This document shows, piece by piece, positions 18,978-30,863 of a stretch of DNA of 64,000 nt. Source of the DNA: Tubulanus polymorphus (Eukaryota > Nemertea > Palaeonemertea > Tubulaniformes > Tubulanidae). The stretch covers positions 18,636,153 through 18,700,152 of the forward strand of contig NC_134028.1 of assembly GCF_964204645.1 (NCBI RefSeq). Reading direction: 5' to 3'. Position 1 is the first letter of the stretch. The number at the start of each line of letters is the position of its first letter. Position numbers and translations under genes: made by a program. The notes beneath the pieces are model-generated. The model did no database searches. It had not been told where the DNA came from and was given only the letters and a program-made list of their open reading frames with translations.

Positions 18978-20116
18978 TGTAATGTGGGGATCGTCCTTTA
19001 GGCCAAAAAAAGATGTTTTGTTTCTCATGATTTTGAAATCCCGCCCGCATCGGAAAAATCATCGGCAAATTAGCGATAAAAATAAAGTCCGCCCTCCCGC
19101 ATCATAGCTCGAAAATAAATTTGTTTTTGATAAAAATTAAAATCCGCCCGCCCGCATTGATATAATACGCATATCGTCATCTTTTTATCATTTCATTTCT
19201 CTATGAACGTATCGAGAAAAGTTGATCGTATAAATATCATCGGCACCACACTGGTGACTCGAACCCATATCAACGGAGTCGGTTACCGTAGGCCTAAATG
19301 TCAAATGCCAAGGTCGCTGTGGAGCTTGATTTCTGGCGTGATACTTATTTCGAAGCGATTTCTCTTGGTAAAATGTGGTGCTAATAGCGTCCAAGATGTT
19401 GCTATCTGTTCAAATAATATTCCAAAAGAAGCCAATACTACCTTGGCCAATTCTACAAGTATCTCCAGAGTCAACAGTGATGGAACTTTTCGAAAATGCG
19501 TTGGCCGGTTCTTACTCAAACTTGACAGTTAGTGAAGAAATGTGTGACGTTCACGAGAAGTATATAGAGTGTCCAGATTTACTGAAAGCCGATATTTCTA
19601 AGACCGTAGAAGGTCACTTCCAGTCAATACCTGTGACATCTATAATCAGTGATTTAAAAGAAATTTCATTTTCAGGATTAAGCAGTGATTTTCCAGTTAA
19701 ATAAAAATAAAAAACTACCCGCATCTGAAGAAAATATGTCAGAGGGATATTTTTATTGATATAATAAAAATAAAAAGACACCTCCCGCATCTCCAAAAAA
19801 AATTTAAACAGTTCTTTTTATTTCTACTTTCTACTATTTTTTTTAAAGTACATAAAAATAAAAACCGCCCGCCCTCGTCATGCTAAAAAACAAAAGTGTG
19901 ATGAGAAACAAGGCATCTTTTTTTGGCCTTATATTATGCCGGGGAACAATATCCTCATAACACGAAACTAAGTGGTTGTACTCTATATGCTAGTTTATTC
20001 GACACGTCTTATCGTCTTGGTGTCCACGAACAGAAGCCAGATCCTGTTGCGGCTAAGCATCACGTGACTTCAGATCACGTGATACTTGTCCTGAACCCTT
20101 CACCCTTGAACTGGGA
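18978..20116 (+). repeat. First copy of a duplicated exon-like segment, split by the MITE
   Basis: 18978-19000 plus 19929-20116 match 20838-21041 with few differences. Most differences change the amino acid, so this copy is not under clear constraint. Confidence 0.7.
19001..19928. mobile_element. MITE-like element with ~30-bp terminal inverted repeats
   Basis: The left end GGCCAAAAAAAGATG...TTGTTTCTCAT and the right end ATGAGAAACAAGGCATCTTTTTTTGGCC are inverted copies. The related direct repeat at 20838-21041 shows the empty site. A motif with an A-rich lead (ATAAAAATAAA) followed by CCCGCCCGCAT recurs near both ends (about 19040, 19090, 19145, 19717, 19780, 19868). This subterminal pattern is typical of transposase-binding sites. 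The centre holds open frames of about 109 codons (19203-19532, 19375-19704) of unknown origin. Confidence 0.7.
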
Positions 20117-20217
20117 TTAACCCTTTTGTACATTACATCCCTTTTCTCTATTTAGAAAAAATTCTAATCAACAATTGAAATTCATCACACATTATATGAA
20201 CTTGTGGTTGTTTACAT

Positions 20218-20527
20218 TATACCACTTCAAAACATAATTATAAACCTTGTGAGATCCATTTTGACCTCTGATTTATACCAATAGTTAGAAATTTAATAGG
20301 AAAACATCAGTGTTGTGAATTGTTTACAAGAAGAATATCAAATTACGAAAGATACATAAAAGTTACTTAATTCACCTAAGTTATATTGACAGTCACTCTA
20401 AAACATTGTATTAAAATATCGAAACTTATAAAAATTCAATATAACTGTGTACAAGTGTTGATTGTCAGTGTTGTAGAGTAGAATAATGATACTAACTATG
20501 CCTAGTGCTTAAATTTGAAGTGGTATA
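20218..20527. mobile_element. Small MITE, 310 bp, 14-bp inverted ends
   Basis: The ends TATACCACTTCAAA and TTTGAAGTGGTATA are exact inverted copies. Flanking TA dinucleotides fit a TA target site, as in Tc1/mariner-type MITEs. No coding capacity. Confidence 0.6.
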
Positions 20528-20649
20528 TAATAAACTATTTGACCGTGTAGACTGGACACTGGCAACATGAACGATCTACAAATAATTGATTAAAATTGAA
20601 ATAGTACCATCCTTGAAAGATGGTTGAAAGGAAACGACTGTGAGATTAG

Positions 20650-21090
20650 CGCCTCACACAAACCCAACAAGATACTGGAACTGTCACCATAACACCATTT
20701 GTTGAAAAAGCTAAAACGTTTGCTTGTAGTGCAGCTTCCACTAGATACTGGGTTGCGGTACATGCTTATAATGTATATGATTATACCACTAGCACTGAAA
20801 AACAATTCATGTGGTCACCTGTCATCTTGAAAAGACGATGTAATGTGGGGATCGTCCTTTATGCCGGGGAACAAAATCCTTATAACACGAAACTAAGTGG
20901 TTGTACTTTATATGCTAGTTTATTCGACACGTCTTATTGTCTTGGTGTCCACGAACAGAAGCCAGATCCTGTTGCGGCTAAGCATCACGTGACTTCAGAT
21001 CACGTGATACTTATCCTGAACCCTTCACCCTTGGACTGGGAACTGACTATTTCAGATGACTCAAAACCAGACCGTTCCGTCTACAGATAG
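20650..21090 (+). CDS. Unidentified exon-like open frame (146 codons)
   Basis: The frame is open from 20650 to the stop at 21088-21090. The product is of mixed composition with several Cys and aromatic residues (TFACSAASTRYWVAVHAYN, GVHEQKPDPVAAKHH), more like a folded domain than a chance ORF. No start is obvious. A splice acceptor-like AG at 20648-20649 would make this a terminal exon. The 20838-21041 part was copied to 18978-20116. I do not recognise the family. Confidence 0.3.
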   Translation, partial: RLTQTQQDTGTVTITPFVEKAKTFACSAASTRYWVAVHAYNVYDYTTSTEKQFMWSPVILKRRCNVGIVLYAGEQNPYNTKLSGCTLYASLFDTSYCLGVHEQKPDPVAAKHHVTSDHVILILNPSPLDWELTISDDSKPDRSVYR

Positions 21091-22836
21091 TATAACGGAT
21101 TAGCATTTTACATTAGCATGTTGAATGACATGTATGGCGGACAATTCGACATTGTCTGCGCTGTCATCTACTGACTGTAGTGATTTTAAGGCCGCCCAGA
21201 ATGCAATTAAAGAGTATAGCATTAGGTGTTGCAATAATTTGTTACCTGCAATATGTGGTCGTACATACTAGCGCCGTGCTTATCTCTAACAAAATGTTTT
21301 GAGGACTGAATGTGTCTTAACATGTAGGCCTAATTGTCTCTGGTATTGATGCTTGAAAGTACCCTCTGTATTAGTAATGTGACTATTGAATTCTGTTTAT
21401 TATAGATACCGGTAAACAGTATATTTTAACTCACATCCAGACTGTAGTAATTATGATTCTAAGGAGTATTTTTATTTAAACATTTTGGTACGGTAGGGCC
21501 TACCCAGTGACTGTTGTTTGTTGTGCCAATCTATTTCACTGAAGCAAAAAATAAATATATAAATAAATATATGCCAATATAGTTTTTCTTTTCTGTTGTC
21601 TCTTGTTTTTTCTTTCTCTAATTTTACAAAGGCTTGTGTGGAATTTTGGGATTTGTAAGTCGCCTCCCTTCCCTCCAGGGAAAGCCCTCTAAAAATCGGA
21701 CCTAAAAAATCAATCCAGAGTACACTGAGGTAAGTGGGACTCGAATCCAATGAGATCTTCCATTTGTTTATTATATGGATCAATAAAATTAAAGTTCAAG
21801 TTCATTTGTTGATGGTATAAAATCCGAACTATACAGACGAAACGAAAAATAGGAACCTGGTTTTGAGTCATCTGAAATAGCCAATTCCACGATACCGACT
21901 GTCCAGGGACACGCTCGCACGGACGCTGGCACGGACAATCGGTTTCTCGAGGACGACGATACATATATACAACAATTAATGTTGTGACCGGAACATACGA
22001 CAATTTAATTACTGTCCGGGCACAGACACCCGGCAAAACGATTTGGTTCTTAAATTTTTATCTTGGATGGTGTCTTGAGCGGTTATGAGTTATGGATATG
22101 CTAGTGAGCACTGCAAAACTACTTCGAAAGTTCAGCGGACGAGCACAAGGGCTTTCTCCCCGAACTCACGCGCTGCGCGCCTTAAATAGCCCGCGGCTGT
22201 CCGGAACTCGCTCTCATTGGCTGGAACAAAACTCCGGACACGCGTGATTGACCACGCGTGTCACATGATTTCACAGTTGGCTTGATTCCAACAACAATGA
22301 GAGTGGGACCGGGCAACCGCACGCTGGCTAAAAAGGTCACCGCGGACACGCGAACGGAGATAAATGATAAACATAATCGACTAAGGTAACGTACAATACT
22401 AAACAAAATAGACATATAAGAATTCCCGAAGTAATGGAGTTAAAAAGGATTCGAACCCTACGCACGCGACAAGGATGATAATATATTTACGAATACGATT
22501 CAAGAAAAGGGGTTAATAGTATTCAGGAAACCCGGAAATAACCGAGTCGCAGCCGGAACATCAACCAAAAACGGGTTATATCAGCAGAACCGGAGCTTGT
22601 CTATGAGCTGACCAAAAAGAATAGGAACATGCCTGCGCCGGTAATGTTTAGCGTCTACCTTCAGTCGTTCCACGTCCCATCGCTGCAACATAGCTTTGGG
22701 TAATTTGCTTCTAACGAGCGCAGTTAACATCCAACTACTACGCATTAATTCATCTGCATCATCATATTTTTTCAGAATCTAGTTCCAACTGTATATTAAT
22801 TTTGAATGTAGCTAATCAAGCTCCTTCACGTTGATG
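21091..22836. other. Intergenic stretch with dispersed fragments
   Basis: No gene supported. Box-B-like words of tRNA-derived SINEs occur on the minus strand near 21728 and 22450 (GGTTCGAATCC type), without a convincing box A. A GC-rich, TATA-like patch (about 22150-22330) could be an old LTR or promoter. Confidence 0.3.
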
Positions 22837-23400
22837 TTATGAATTGAAGGTAAATAATTGGCTATTCTCGACAATTGCTAGTTCCATCCGACTCAGTACG
22901 TCTCCGAACTTGTCACCCAACGCTATATCGTCATAGGTTGGATCTCGTAGAGTGGCCACCACGCGCTGAGCGTCTCCTTCAAGTAACGTCAGCGCGTAGT
23001 GTGCCTTCTCTACGTCACTGTACCCAGGTTTTGCGAATTCTGCTTCCAGTAGATTCTTCCAATGGTCAAACAAGTGAGAGTTCATCACTTGTGATCTATA
23101 GCCCCAATCCGTCATAACAATCTTTTCTTTTTCCAACTGGCGCTGGAGATAGTAGCAGGGCATTCAATCTAGCGGAGAGTTTAAAATAATATTTATTGTA
23201 ACACATTTCATTATTGATTTCTTTAGTAGACTTGTCCAGCGACATCTTTTTAATTCTAGCTTCATTTTCAGGGTCACAGTCAATTTTTACTGGACTTCCT
23301 GTAACTCGGCTTGTGCGATTTTAACCATATCAAATGATGCTTTCGCCACTCCAAGTTGGATAGTATCGATGTCACCACCAGCCTCGCATTTTTTCAGATG
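22837..23400 (-). pseudogene. Degenerate LTR-retrotransposon Gag fragment
   Basis: The intact part (22837-23163) includes FDHWKNLLEAEF and HYALTLLEGDAQRVVATLRDP, a pattern typical of Gag capsid domains (partner-binding helices around an EGDA turn). Upstream on the minus strand, to about 23400, further open segments (INNEMCYNKYYFKL, HLKKCEAGGDIDTIQLG) belong to the same protein but are separated by frameshifts and a stop. No LTR or pol is adjacent. Confidence 0.5.
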
Positions 23401-23940
23401 TGCACTGCATTGAATCAATAAACAATATGTAATACGGCTACTAGTATTCAATAGAAGAACTTATATAATTCCTCTACTTATTCAATTCAACGTTTACTTA
23501 GTTTAAACACTTAATTTATCACACGTCAAAACAAACTCTACAAATGTTACTTTACAAACTAGGCAATATGATCCAACACCAACGAACTATAAACCATTAG
23601 TTTTAGAGTTAAAAAACATCAATGTGTAACTGACACGAATAAAGATATAAGCACCAAGTGTGCGGATTGGGTTAACCTTAAATCATACTATGTGTATAAA
23701 CCTAAATTATTCTAGCTCTGACCTATAGAATATTTAGTAGATAACTCAACACAATCTCATTATCCAACGGGTTGAATCAGTTAAGAACATACAACAGAAC
23801 TTTTCAACAATTAGAAAAACATACTATTTTCATCAAAGTAGCAATACGTAAACATTAAAATTTCAGTAAAGCTCATAAACTTCAGTAACGCTCATAAAAA
23901 ATAAAAATAGACTCTCGCAAGCTCGAATTTACTTATACTT
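23401..23940. other. AT-rich flank, nothing recognised
   Basis: No reading frame. Its last ~50 bases resemble 39527-39560, just outside the other end of the Polinton-like element. Confidence 0.3.
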
Positions 23941-24230
23941 TTTACTCACTCAACCTTTCAACCTTTAATCTGAAACAAGACTTATCTAATTACTCTAATA
24001 ATTCCATATCTATGAATAACATATAAATGAATATAATATGAATAAAAGGCATGTATATGAATATCATAAAAATGAATATTATATTAATGAAATAAATTTT
24101 AATAAAAGATTTGTTAAATAAATGGAGAGTGAACGAGTACATAGCGAGAACAACACATCATTCTTAGATAGAATTAAAGTTACTACATATGCTAAATCAG
24201 TAGATTATAAATTTAAAAAGTTAAGAGATA
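23941..24230 (+). repeat. Left terminal inverted repeat of Polinton-like copy 2
   Basis: Matches 37875-38120 in inverted orientation with small indels. The shared part includes ACCTTTCAACCTTTAATCTG, the TTTTAATAAAA lead and the first ~35 codons of gene A. Confidence 0.8.
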
Positions 24231-24253
24231 ACAAAAGAGTTAACAATTCATAA
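24122..24253 (+). pseudogene. Gene A N-terminal fragment carried in the left TIR
   Basis: The frame starts at GTTAAATAAATG with ESERVHSENNTSFLDRI and stops after 43 codons. It is the inverted counterpart of the true gene A start at 37980 on the other side of the element, so this fragment exists only because the terminal repeat includes the start of gene A. Its start motif is the same T-run/TAAATAAATG pattern. Confidence 0.65.
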
Positions 24254-24438
24254 GAAATATTTTTGAAACAACTACTGATAAATATGGTAATAAATTGATA
24301 ATTTATCTAGAATATGAAGGATTGAAAGGTAATAAATATAAATTCAGAACGTATTCACCAGATAGATTTCATAGATTATCTAGTGAAGAGCTAGAAGAAT
24401 TATGTTCTGTGGATTTTCAAAAAAATGAAAGCAAATAG
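24253..24438 (+). pseudogene. Short unrecognised viral frame
   Basis: An open segment of about 61 codons (IIYLEYEGLKGNKYKFRTY, RLSSEELEELCSV) ends at TAG 24436-24438 and overlaps the zinc-finger gene start at 24425. It lacks its own start, probably cut by the TIR boundary. Function unknown. Confidence 0.35.
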
Positions 24439-24776
24439 GAAGTACTACTGTCCGACATGTAAAATTAATACAGATAAATCTCAAAAAGCAAGACATAATA
24501 AAACTAAGACACACTTAGAGAATAAATTGAAATTAGAATATAAAGATGATATATCAGAAACTAAATAAGAAGAATTAAATAATGAAAAAGAACTATATAA
24601 ATGTGTTACATGTAATTGTTACATGTAATCAATCATTCAGTACCAAAAGATATTATGAACAACATTCAAAATCTAAAAGTCATATTAGAAATATCAATAG
24701 TGATATTTTAGGTGAAGGTTATCTTGATAAAGATAATGATAAGAAACAAAGCATGATTAAAAGATTAAAAAGTTAA
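24425..24776 (+). pseudogene. Two-finger C2H2-type zinc protein, one frameshift
   Basis: From the ATG at 24425: the first finger YYCPTCKINTDKSQKARHNK with a second His (C-x2-C...H-x5-H), a stop at about 24568, then a second finger in 24582-24776 (QSFSTKRYYEQHSKSKSHI). A 13-bp tandem duplication (TGTTACATGTAAT twice, about 24602-24627) disrupts the Cys pair of the second finger and shifts the frame. A U1-like spacing of five residues between the His suggests nucleic-acid binding. It lies directly upstream of the polymerase gene. Confidence 0.5.
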
Positions 24777-24789
24777 TTAAACAATAAAA

Positions 24790-26822
24790 GATCCTACGTG
24801 GAAGATGTTAGAAATTATATTCATTAGATGATAAAAAAGATATTGAAATAACCGAAGCATTTAAAAGTGATATTGGTCCAGCGGCTATTGAGTTTAAATT
24901 TTATAAAGGCAAAACATTAGAAGAAAAAAAAAAAATTTAGAAAATATGAAAAATATTATAAAAATAATTACAGACGTAGAATATCCATAAATAAGTATAT
25001 CTGCTTAAGTTAAATTTATAAACCATTATATAATATACATTCTCATTCACAACATATTATCTAAAAACAACATATAGATGATAGATTAGATAAATGTTAT
25101 AATGAAATAAAAAGTAAAATAGAAGAGAGCTATTTTGGAGGATCTGGTTTAATATTTAATGAAATAATATTTATGACTTTACATGTGTATAACACAAAAT
25201 ATAATAAGTTAACTAAATCGAAACCAATAGTTGAAAATAATTTATCATATTATAAAGAACCAGATATTGAAGCATCGAGTTATATCAAATTACCATTTAA
25301 AACTAATGCTGTTATAAATGTACAAAATTCTGATGATAAATGTTTTCTATGGACAATTATCAGTTGTTTACATCCTGCAACTGATAATATTTGTAGAGTA
25401 ACAAATTATAAACAATTTGAAAATATTTATAAGATAAATAGGTACCCTGTTAGATTTAAAGATATTCCAAAAAAGAGATAATAATATAAAAATTACTGTA
25501 TTTGATTTGATTAAATTACCAAATACAAAAGGTGATAATATAAAACATCATACATTAGAACCTCTATACCTATCAAAAGATTACGATTCAAATGATCTTA
25601 TAGATACATTATGTAATGAAAATCATTATATGTCGATTAAACGAATTGATTTAATAATGAAATATATCTATGTAGAAAATGTTTATATAAATTCAGTAAT
25701 GAAAATGCATTATCAAATCATAAACAATTATGTGATTATCATGATTATTGTAAATTAATTCTACCAACAGAAAAAGATAATACATTACAAAAAATATGAT
25801 TAAAAAATAAAGTACCATTTGTTATATATGGTGACTTGGAATCATTGAATAAAGAACTAACTGATCAAGATAGAAAAGAAATATATTATAAAAGAAAGAA
25901 ATTAAATTACTATTAAAAAGATTCAACAATTAGCTGCAGCTTTCGGATTATATGTAAAATCAGACTATCCAGAACTAATTAAAAGTGAATATTATTATTA
26001 TAGAAATGAAAATGTTATCAATCATTTTTGTGACTTATTAATTGAATATGAAATAAAATTTAATGAATTATCAAATACAAATAAAGAAATTATAATGACA
26101 GAACAAGATAAAGAAGAATTTGAGTTTGCAGATACATGTTTTTATTATGAAAAACTATTCAATTTTTAAGATTAAAAAGTTAGAGATCATGATCATTTGA
26201 ATGGAAAGTTTAGAGGTGCAGCACATGAGAATTGTAACTTACACGATAAGAAAATCAATTTTGTTCCAGTAATATTTCATAATTTATCAGGGTATGAGGC
26301 TCATCTGTTCATTAAACAACTATGTCATAAAATGGAAGAAATTAATAATGAATTAGAAGTATTAAATTCTAATCGAAAGATTTAGACAAAATATCAACTT
26401 TTAAATTTGAAATGTTAGCTAAAACATCTGAAAATTATATCTTTCTAATTTGGATGTTTAAGATTTATAGACTCATATAGATTTTTAAATAGTTCATTAG
26501 ATAATTTATCGAAATCATCGGTGATGAATTAAAAATATTAAAGCAACACTATCCAAATAATGATGATTTTCAATTTATGAGATATAAAGGTGCTATACCA
26601 TAAATTTTTTTATAAAAATCATAATGATTTTAATAAAAGCGAATTATCAAATGAACAATTTCATGATGAATTAAGCTCCGAATATGTTAAAGATGAATTT
26701 TGAAATAGAACATTGAATATTTGGAATCATTTTGGAATGAAAAATCATGGTGAATTAGTAGATTTATATTTAAAGTCTGATAAATTTATTGAAAATAAAT
26801 CTAAATTATTATTAATGGATTA
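24790..26822 (+). pseudogene. Protein-primed family B DNA polymerase, exonuclease part only
   Basis: The decayed frames carry the conserved order of Polinton/adintovirus-type pPolB. There is an N-terminal domain (YIKLPFKTNAVINVQN, DDKCFLW; 25173-25481), then an Exo I motif with Asp and Glu (VIYGDLES, about 25818-25841), a His/Cys element (RDHDHLNGKFRGAAHENC, about 26183-26236), Exo II (FHNLSGYEAH, about 26277) and a YRFLNSSLDNL region (about 26480). The homology then stops at DLYLKSD (about 26770), and the integrase start follows within 60 bases. The palm domain with the polymerase Asp motifs is absent, so a deletion removed it. Many stops and frameshifts are present. Confidence 0.78.
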
Positions 26823-26826
26823 AAAT

Positions 26827-27892
26827 ATGATGAAAAAAGAACAATATTTAAGAGATTTATATTATAATCCTGGAAGTGAAGTATCATATTCTAGTGTGAA
26901 AGAATTATGGGATGAAATAATATCTGATAAAGAAAATATAAAATATAGTGAATTAAAATTATGGTTACAAGAACAACCCACTTATCAAATACATAGAAAA
27001 ATGGATAAAAACTTTTTAACAAGAAAAGTTATGGTATCTTATATTGACCAACAATGACAAGCAGATTTAATTGATATGAAGAAATTAGAAGAATATAACA
27101 ATGGATATTTCTGGATATCAAATGTTATAGATATATTCAGTAGATACGCATAGAGTATACCAATCAAAAATAAAACTGGTATAGAAGTTACTAATGCTTT
27201 TAAAAATATATTTAAAGAAGGTACTCCAGGTAAGATACAATTTCATGAGGGTAAAGAATTTTATAATAAACATTTTAAAAAATTATTTTCTCATAACGAT
27301 GTAGAGTATATTTCAACAAACTCAGATAAAAAAGCATCTATTATAGAAATATTTTATAAAACATTGAAAATTAGAATGTGGAAATATTTTACTGCCAATG
27401 AAACATATGAATATATCGATGTATTAGATGATTTACTTAAAGGTAATAATAATTCTAAACATTCAAGTATTGGTATGAAACCTATACAAGCAAGAAAAGA
27501 AGATAATTCAGAAGTTGTTTGCAATAATTTATATGGTGCGTTTGTTACACATGATTTTGGTTCACCTAAAGAACAACATGTTAGAATATCTAAACGTCGA
27601 AAAACATTTTACAAAGGTTATACTCCTAATTTTACTGAAGAAATATTTAAGATTGAAAAGATAATATTAACTAAACCATTTGTATATAAATTAGAAGATC
27701 TAAAAAATGAAGAAATATTAGGTTATTTTTAGGAACAAGAATTATCACTTGTGCCAAACCCAGATGATATAGAATACAATATAGAAAAGGTCTTGAAAAC
27801 AAAAACGTTGCGTGGTAAGAAATATTCTTTGGTGAAATATAAAGGGTGGTTTAGCAACACTTTTTTCCGCGAGTCGTTTCGGGATCTAGCTC
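26827..27892 (+). pseudogene. RVE integrase with C-terminal chromodomain
   Basis: Collinear with the copy-1 fragment from MKKEQYLRDLYYNP. The RNase-H-like core shows QADLIDM (first Asp), then IQFHEGKEF where the family usually has TD-x-G-x-EF, so the second catalytic Asp appears replaced by His. The Glu follows in SIIEIFYKTLK at about the right spacing. RMWKYFT and HSSIGMKPIQ are typical of Polinton integrases. In-frame stops lie at about 27055, 27150 and 27730. Beyond the last, EYNIEKVLKTKTLRGKKYSLV and YKGW form a chromodomain, which is a Polinton/Ty3 integrase hallmark for targeting chromatin. Dead gene. Confidence 0.83.
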
Positions 27893-28447
27893 GATATAGA
27901 TGACGAAGACTATGATATTCCAGTTTAAGACGACTTTATTCTGCACTTGGTATGTGTCTGAATTTCATGCAGACTCCAAGAGGCTGACTTTGCGAGAAAA
28001 TCTATTGGTACCAAGTCGTGCCCGGTTCAACTACCAATTTAACAAAGCTATTTTCGGTCCTTTTCGTGAAGAATGGTCGACGTCGGCAATCCGGAACAGA
28101 GCGAAGAGAGTGAGACTTAACTAACAGCTTGGAATGCCAAAACTGGAACTCCATTTATTTTTACACACACACTCTCTATATACACTGAGATACAAGACAG
28201 GTGGAGACATTTAAAATGATACAAAAACAAAGGTGACGAGTAGTGACATGACAGTGAGACAAACAACCATTGACGCATTAGACACAGACAAACTGTCTAC
28301 AGAAACAAAGAGCTATTACACCTAAACATTAAAGGAATATAGAATATATATGAAATATATACAACAATCATCATGGACATTTAGTGTTGTTAAAGTATGA
28401 TGATAAATTTAATGAATGGATCTTATCAAATAAAATCAAAAAAATAA
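27893..28447. other. Less AT-rich insertion between integrase and ATPase
   Basis: Composition differs from the viral DNA on both sides up to about 28380. A 74-codon frame (27900-28124) has no recognisable content. It is probably a solo LTR or transposon fragment; I could not identify ends. Confidence 0.3.
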
Positions 28448-28990
28448 ATGAATAATAAAGATTTTTTTTATATTTGAACCACATGATATGTTAGTAACTG
28501 CGGTAACGAATTGTGGTAAAATTTCACATTTCATATTAGATTTATTAGAAACTTTATAAGAATCATTTTGATTATATAAAATTATTCTGTCCAACTTTTG
28601 AAATGAATAAAACATATAATAGGGATAAGAGTATAATAAGTGAAGATAAAAAAGGTTATTATATTAGATTCTAAAACAGTGAAAGAAAATTTAGATAATT
28701 GTATTAAAAAAGCAATTGATATTCATAAAGGATCTAATACATTATTCATTATAGATGATTGTGCTAATTTACATGATTCAAAAGTTTTAGAAAGTGAGTT
28801 ATGTTACTTAGTTTTCTCGGGGAGACATTTTGGAATAACAACTTGGGTTTTGAATCAAAAATATAATTCGATAGTAAAAGATTCTAGAGAAAATATAAGA
28901 TCTTAAATATTATTTTATAACTAAGTTATAAAATCTATGCAACAAGCTTTATGAGAAAATCAAATTATACCTACTGAACTACATAGTGAA
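28448..28990 (+). pseudogene. A32/FtsK-like genome-packaging ATPase, broken
   Basis: The start at AAAAATAAATG (28448) opens with FFIFEPHDMLVTAVTNCGKI, an eroded Walker A in which the usual GPTNCGKT reads AVTNCGKI. After stops, 28640-28906 gives NTLFIIDDCANLHD (Walker B) and SGRHFGITTWVLNQ (sensor/arginine region), which are typical of the packaging ATPases of Polintons and related viruses. The gene is interrupted at about 29007 by a Pearl-like repeat. It would pump DNA into capsids in an intact element. Confidence 0.78.
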
Positions 28991-29006
28991 TTTATAGAAA
29001 AATTAA

Positions 29007-30458
29007 CTGGGGTCCAGGGACACCATGCCCACTTGGGAAGTGGTTTCAAATGGTCAACAACCTAGCAATTTCAATACATAACGCCCCCTAGTGACCATAT
29101 ACAAAAACTAATGACACCATCACAATCATAGAAACCCACCACAATCATAGAAAATGTCAGCAGCTATGATTTTTTAATCGATTGTGTTAACAAAATATGC
29201 CTTGTTACCAATTTAATATGGGAATACTAAGTTATTCTATTATTCAACGTCGCCTGGTGACCATATGCAAAACCCAATGACCTTAAAACTCACAACAATT
29301 GTAGTACATGTCATGAAATACAACTTTGCAATTTGATCATGGTAACAACATATGCCTAGGCACCAATCTAATAAGGAAATACTGAGCTATTCAACGCCCC
29401 CTGGTGACTATATGAAATAACTAATGTCCTTAGAAACTCACCACAATCATAGACGATGTCATGAACTGCAACTTTGCAATTGATCATGGTAACAAAATAT
29501 GCCTAGGTACCAATCTAATAAGGAACTACTAAGTTATTCTACTATTCAATGCCCCCTGGTGACCATATAGAATAACTAATGTCCTTAAAACTCACCAAAA
29601 TCATGGAAGATGTCATGAGCTACAACTTTGCAATTGATTGTGGTAACAAAATATGCATAGATACAAATATAATATAGAAATACAAAGTTATTGTATTATT
29701 CAACGCCCCCTGGTGACCATATACAAAAACCAATGACCTTAAAACTCACGAAAATCATAGAACACGTTACTGGCTACAACTTTCAAAATTGATTATAGTA
29801 ACACGATATGCTTAGGTATCAATTTAATGTGGAAAAACATTTTCCCACCTACGAATGAGTACTGATGACACCAAGATGGCCGCCAATTGCGCCATAATTG
29901 GCTGATCAAAAATACCTGTCTCAAGTATAAAACATCCCTTTCCAAAGAATACCCATCACAAATTGCAATGAGAAATGGCAAACCAGTAGGAAGCTACAGG
30001 ACCTAGAATTCTGGCCAAAATTGACATTTTTGGGCACTAAAAAGTTCATAGGACGGCCATCTTGAGTTAGATCGACTCAATTTTTGCTATGCTGATGGGC
30101 CCTTGGTAGATTTAAATATAAACGAAAGATAAAGGTAATTGATCGAAGCGTCTTTAAAATTTCCCTCAAAAACTTCAAAAATGTGTAAAAAGTGCTGATT
30201 TTGGCGAACAACAATGGCTGCCAGTCGGCCATCTTGATTCTGGCGGGGACAGCTTTTGGGCTGAAGATGTGTCTAGGGTAGTTACCAAATATCAAGACAT
30301 TACATTGAAGCGTCTTCAAAACTGCCCAAAATAACTGGATTCCGTCTACGGACGACGGACGAACGTATGGACGGACGACGGACGAACGTACGGACGGACG
30401 ACGGACGAAAAGTGAACGCAATAGCTCGCTGGGACTAAAGTCCCAAGTGGGCTAAAAA
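29007..30458 (+). repeat. Pearl-like dispersed repeat R1 with ~150-bp tandem core
   Basis: Starts GGGGTCCAGGGACACCATG and ends AGTCCCAAGTGGGCTAAAAA. The subterminal GCCCACTTGGGA and TCCCAAGTGGGC are inverted copies. The core has about five tandem units (ACGCCCCCTGGTGACCATAT at about 29083, 29246, 29393, 29548, 29700). An ACGG/ACGA microsatellite precedes the 3' end (30345-30405). This plan resembles the Pearl/CvA elements of bivalves and the Helentron-related DINE/HINE class. Confidence 0.8.
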
Positions 30459-30863
30459 GTAATAAAGGTTCAAATCATTACTTAGACTCCAATATCCATA
30501 TGCGAATATGAATTTATAAAATGAAATCAAAATTTAAGTTATTTCAAATTATACGTATTAGATACATAAAATGCGTCAGACCCCCTTTTTAAATAATAAA
30601 GGTTATAAATTATTATGGAAACTTCAATATAAATTCATGAAATAAAATTATAATTTAGGTTATTTCAGTTAATACGTATTAAATACGTATTAGATACATT
30701 TAACACTCGAAACCACTTTTTAATAAACTATTATTTTTACAATATGTTTTATATTTTCAACCAATATATTGTGTGAGGGAATTATATTTACTAACTGAAT
30801 TATCTATATACAAGAAGTTTAAAAATTGATATATTGTCTTGTGGAAGTAATTAAACATAGTAT
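30459..30863. other. AT-rich viral remnant with a ~145-bp imperfect duplication
   Basis: Two diverged copies of a segment with AATAAAGGTT...ATACGTATTAGATACAT lie at about 30462-30583 and 30593-30700. It probably derives from the ATPase 3' end or the following viral gene, but no frame survives. Confidence 0.35.

Noticed and set aside
22430..22470. Possible tRNA gene (GGTTCGAATCC word, minus strand)
   Set aside because: A good box B but no box A at the right distance and no acceptor stem.
30077..30421. 114-codon minus-strand frame with RRPSVRSSVVRPYVRPSS
   Set aside because: Translation of the ACGG/ACGA microsatellite of a dispersed repeat.
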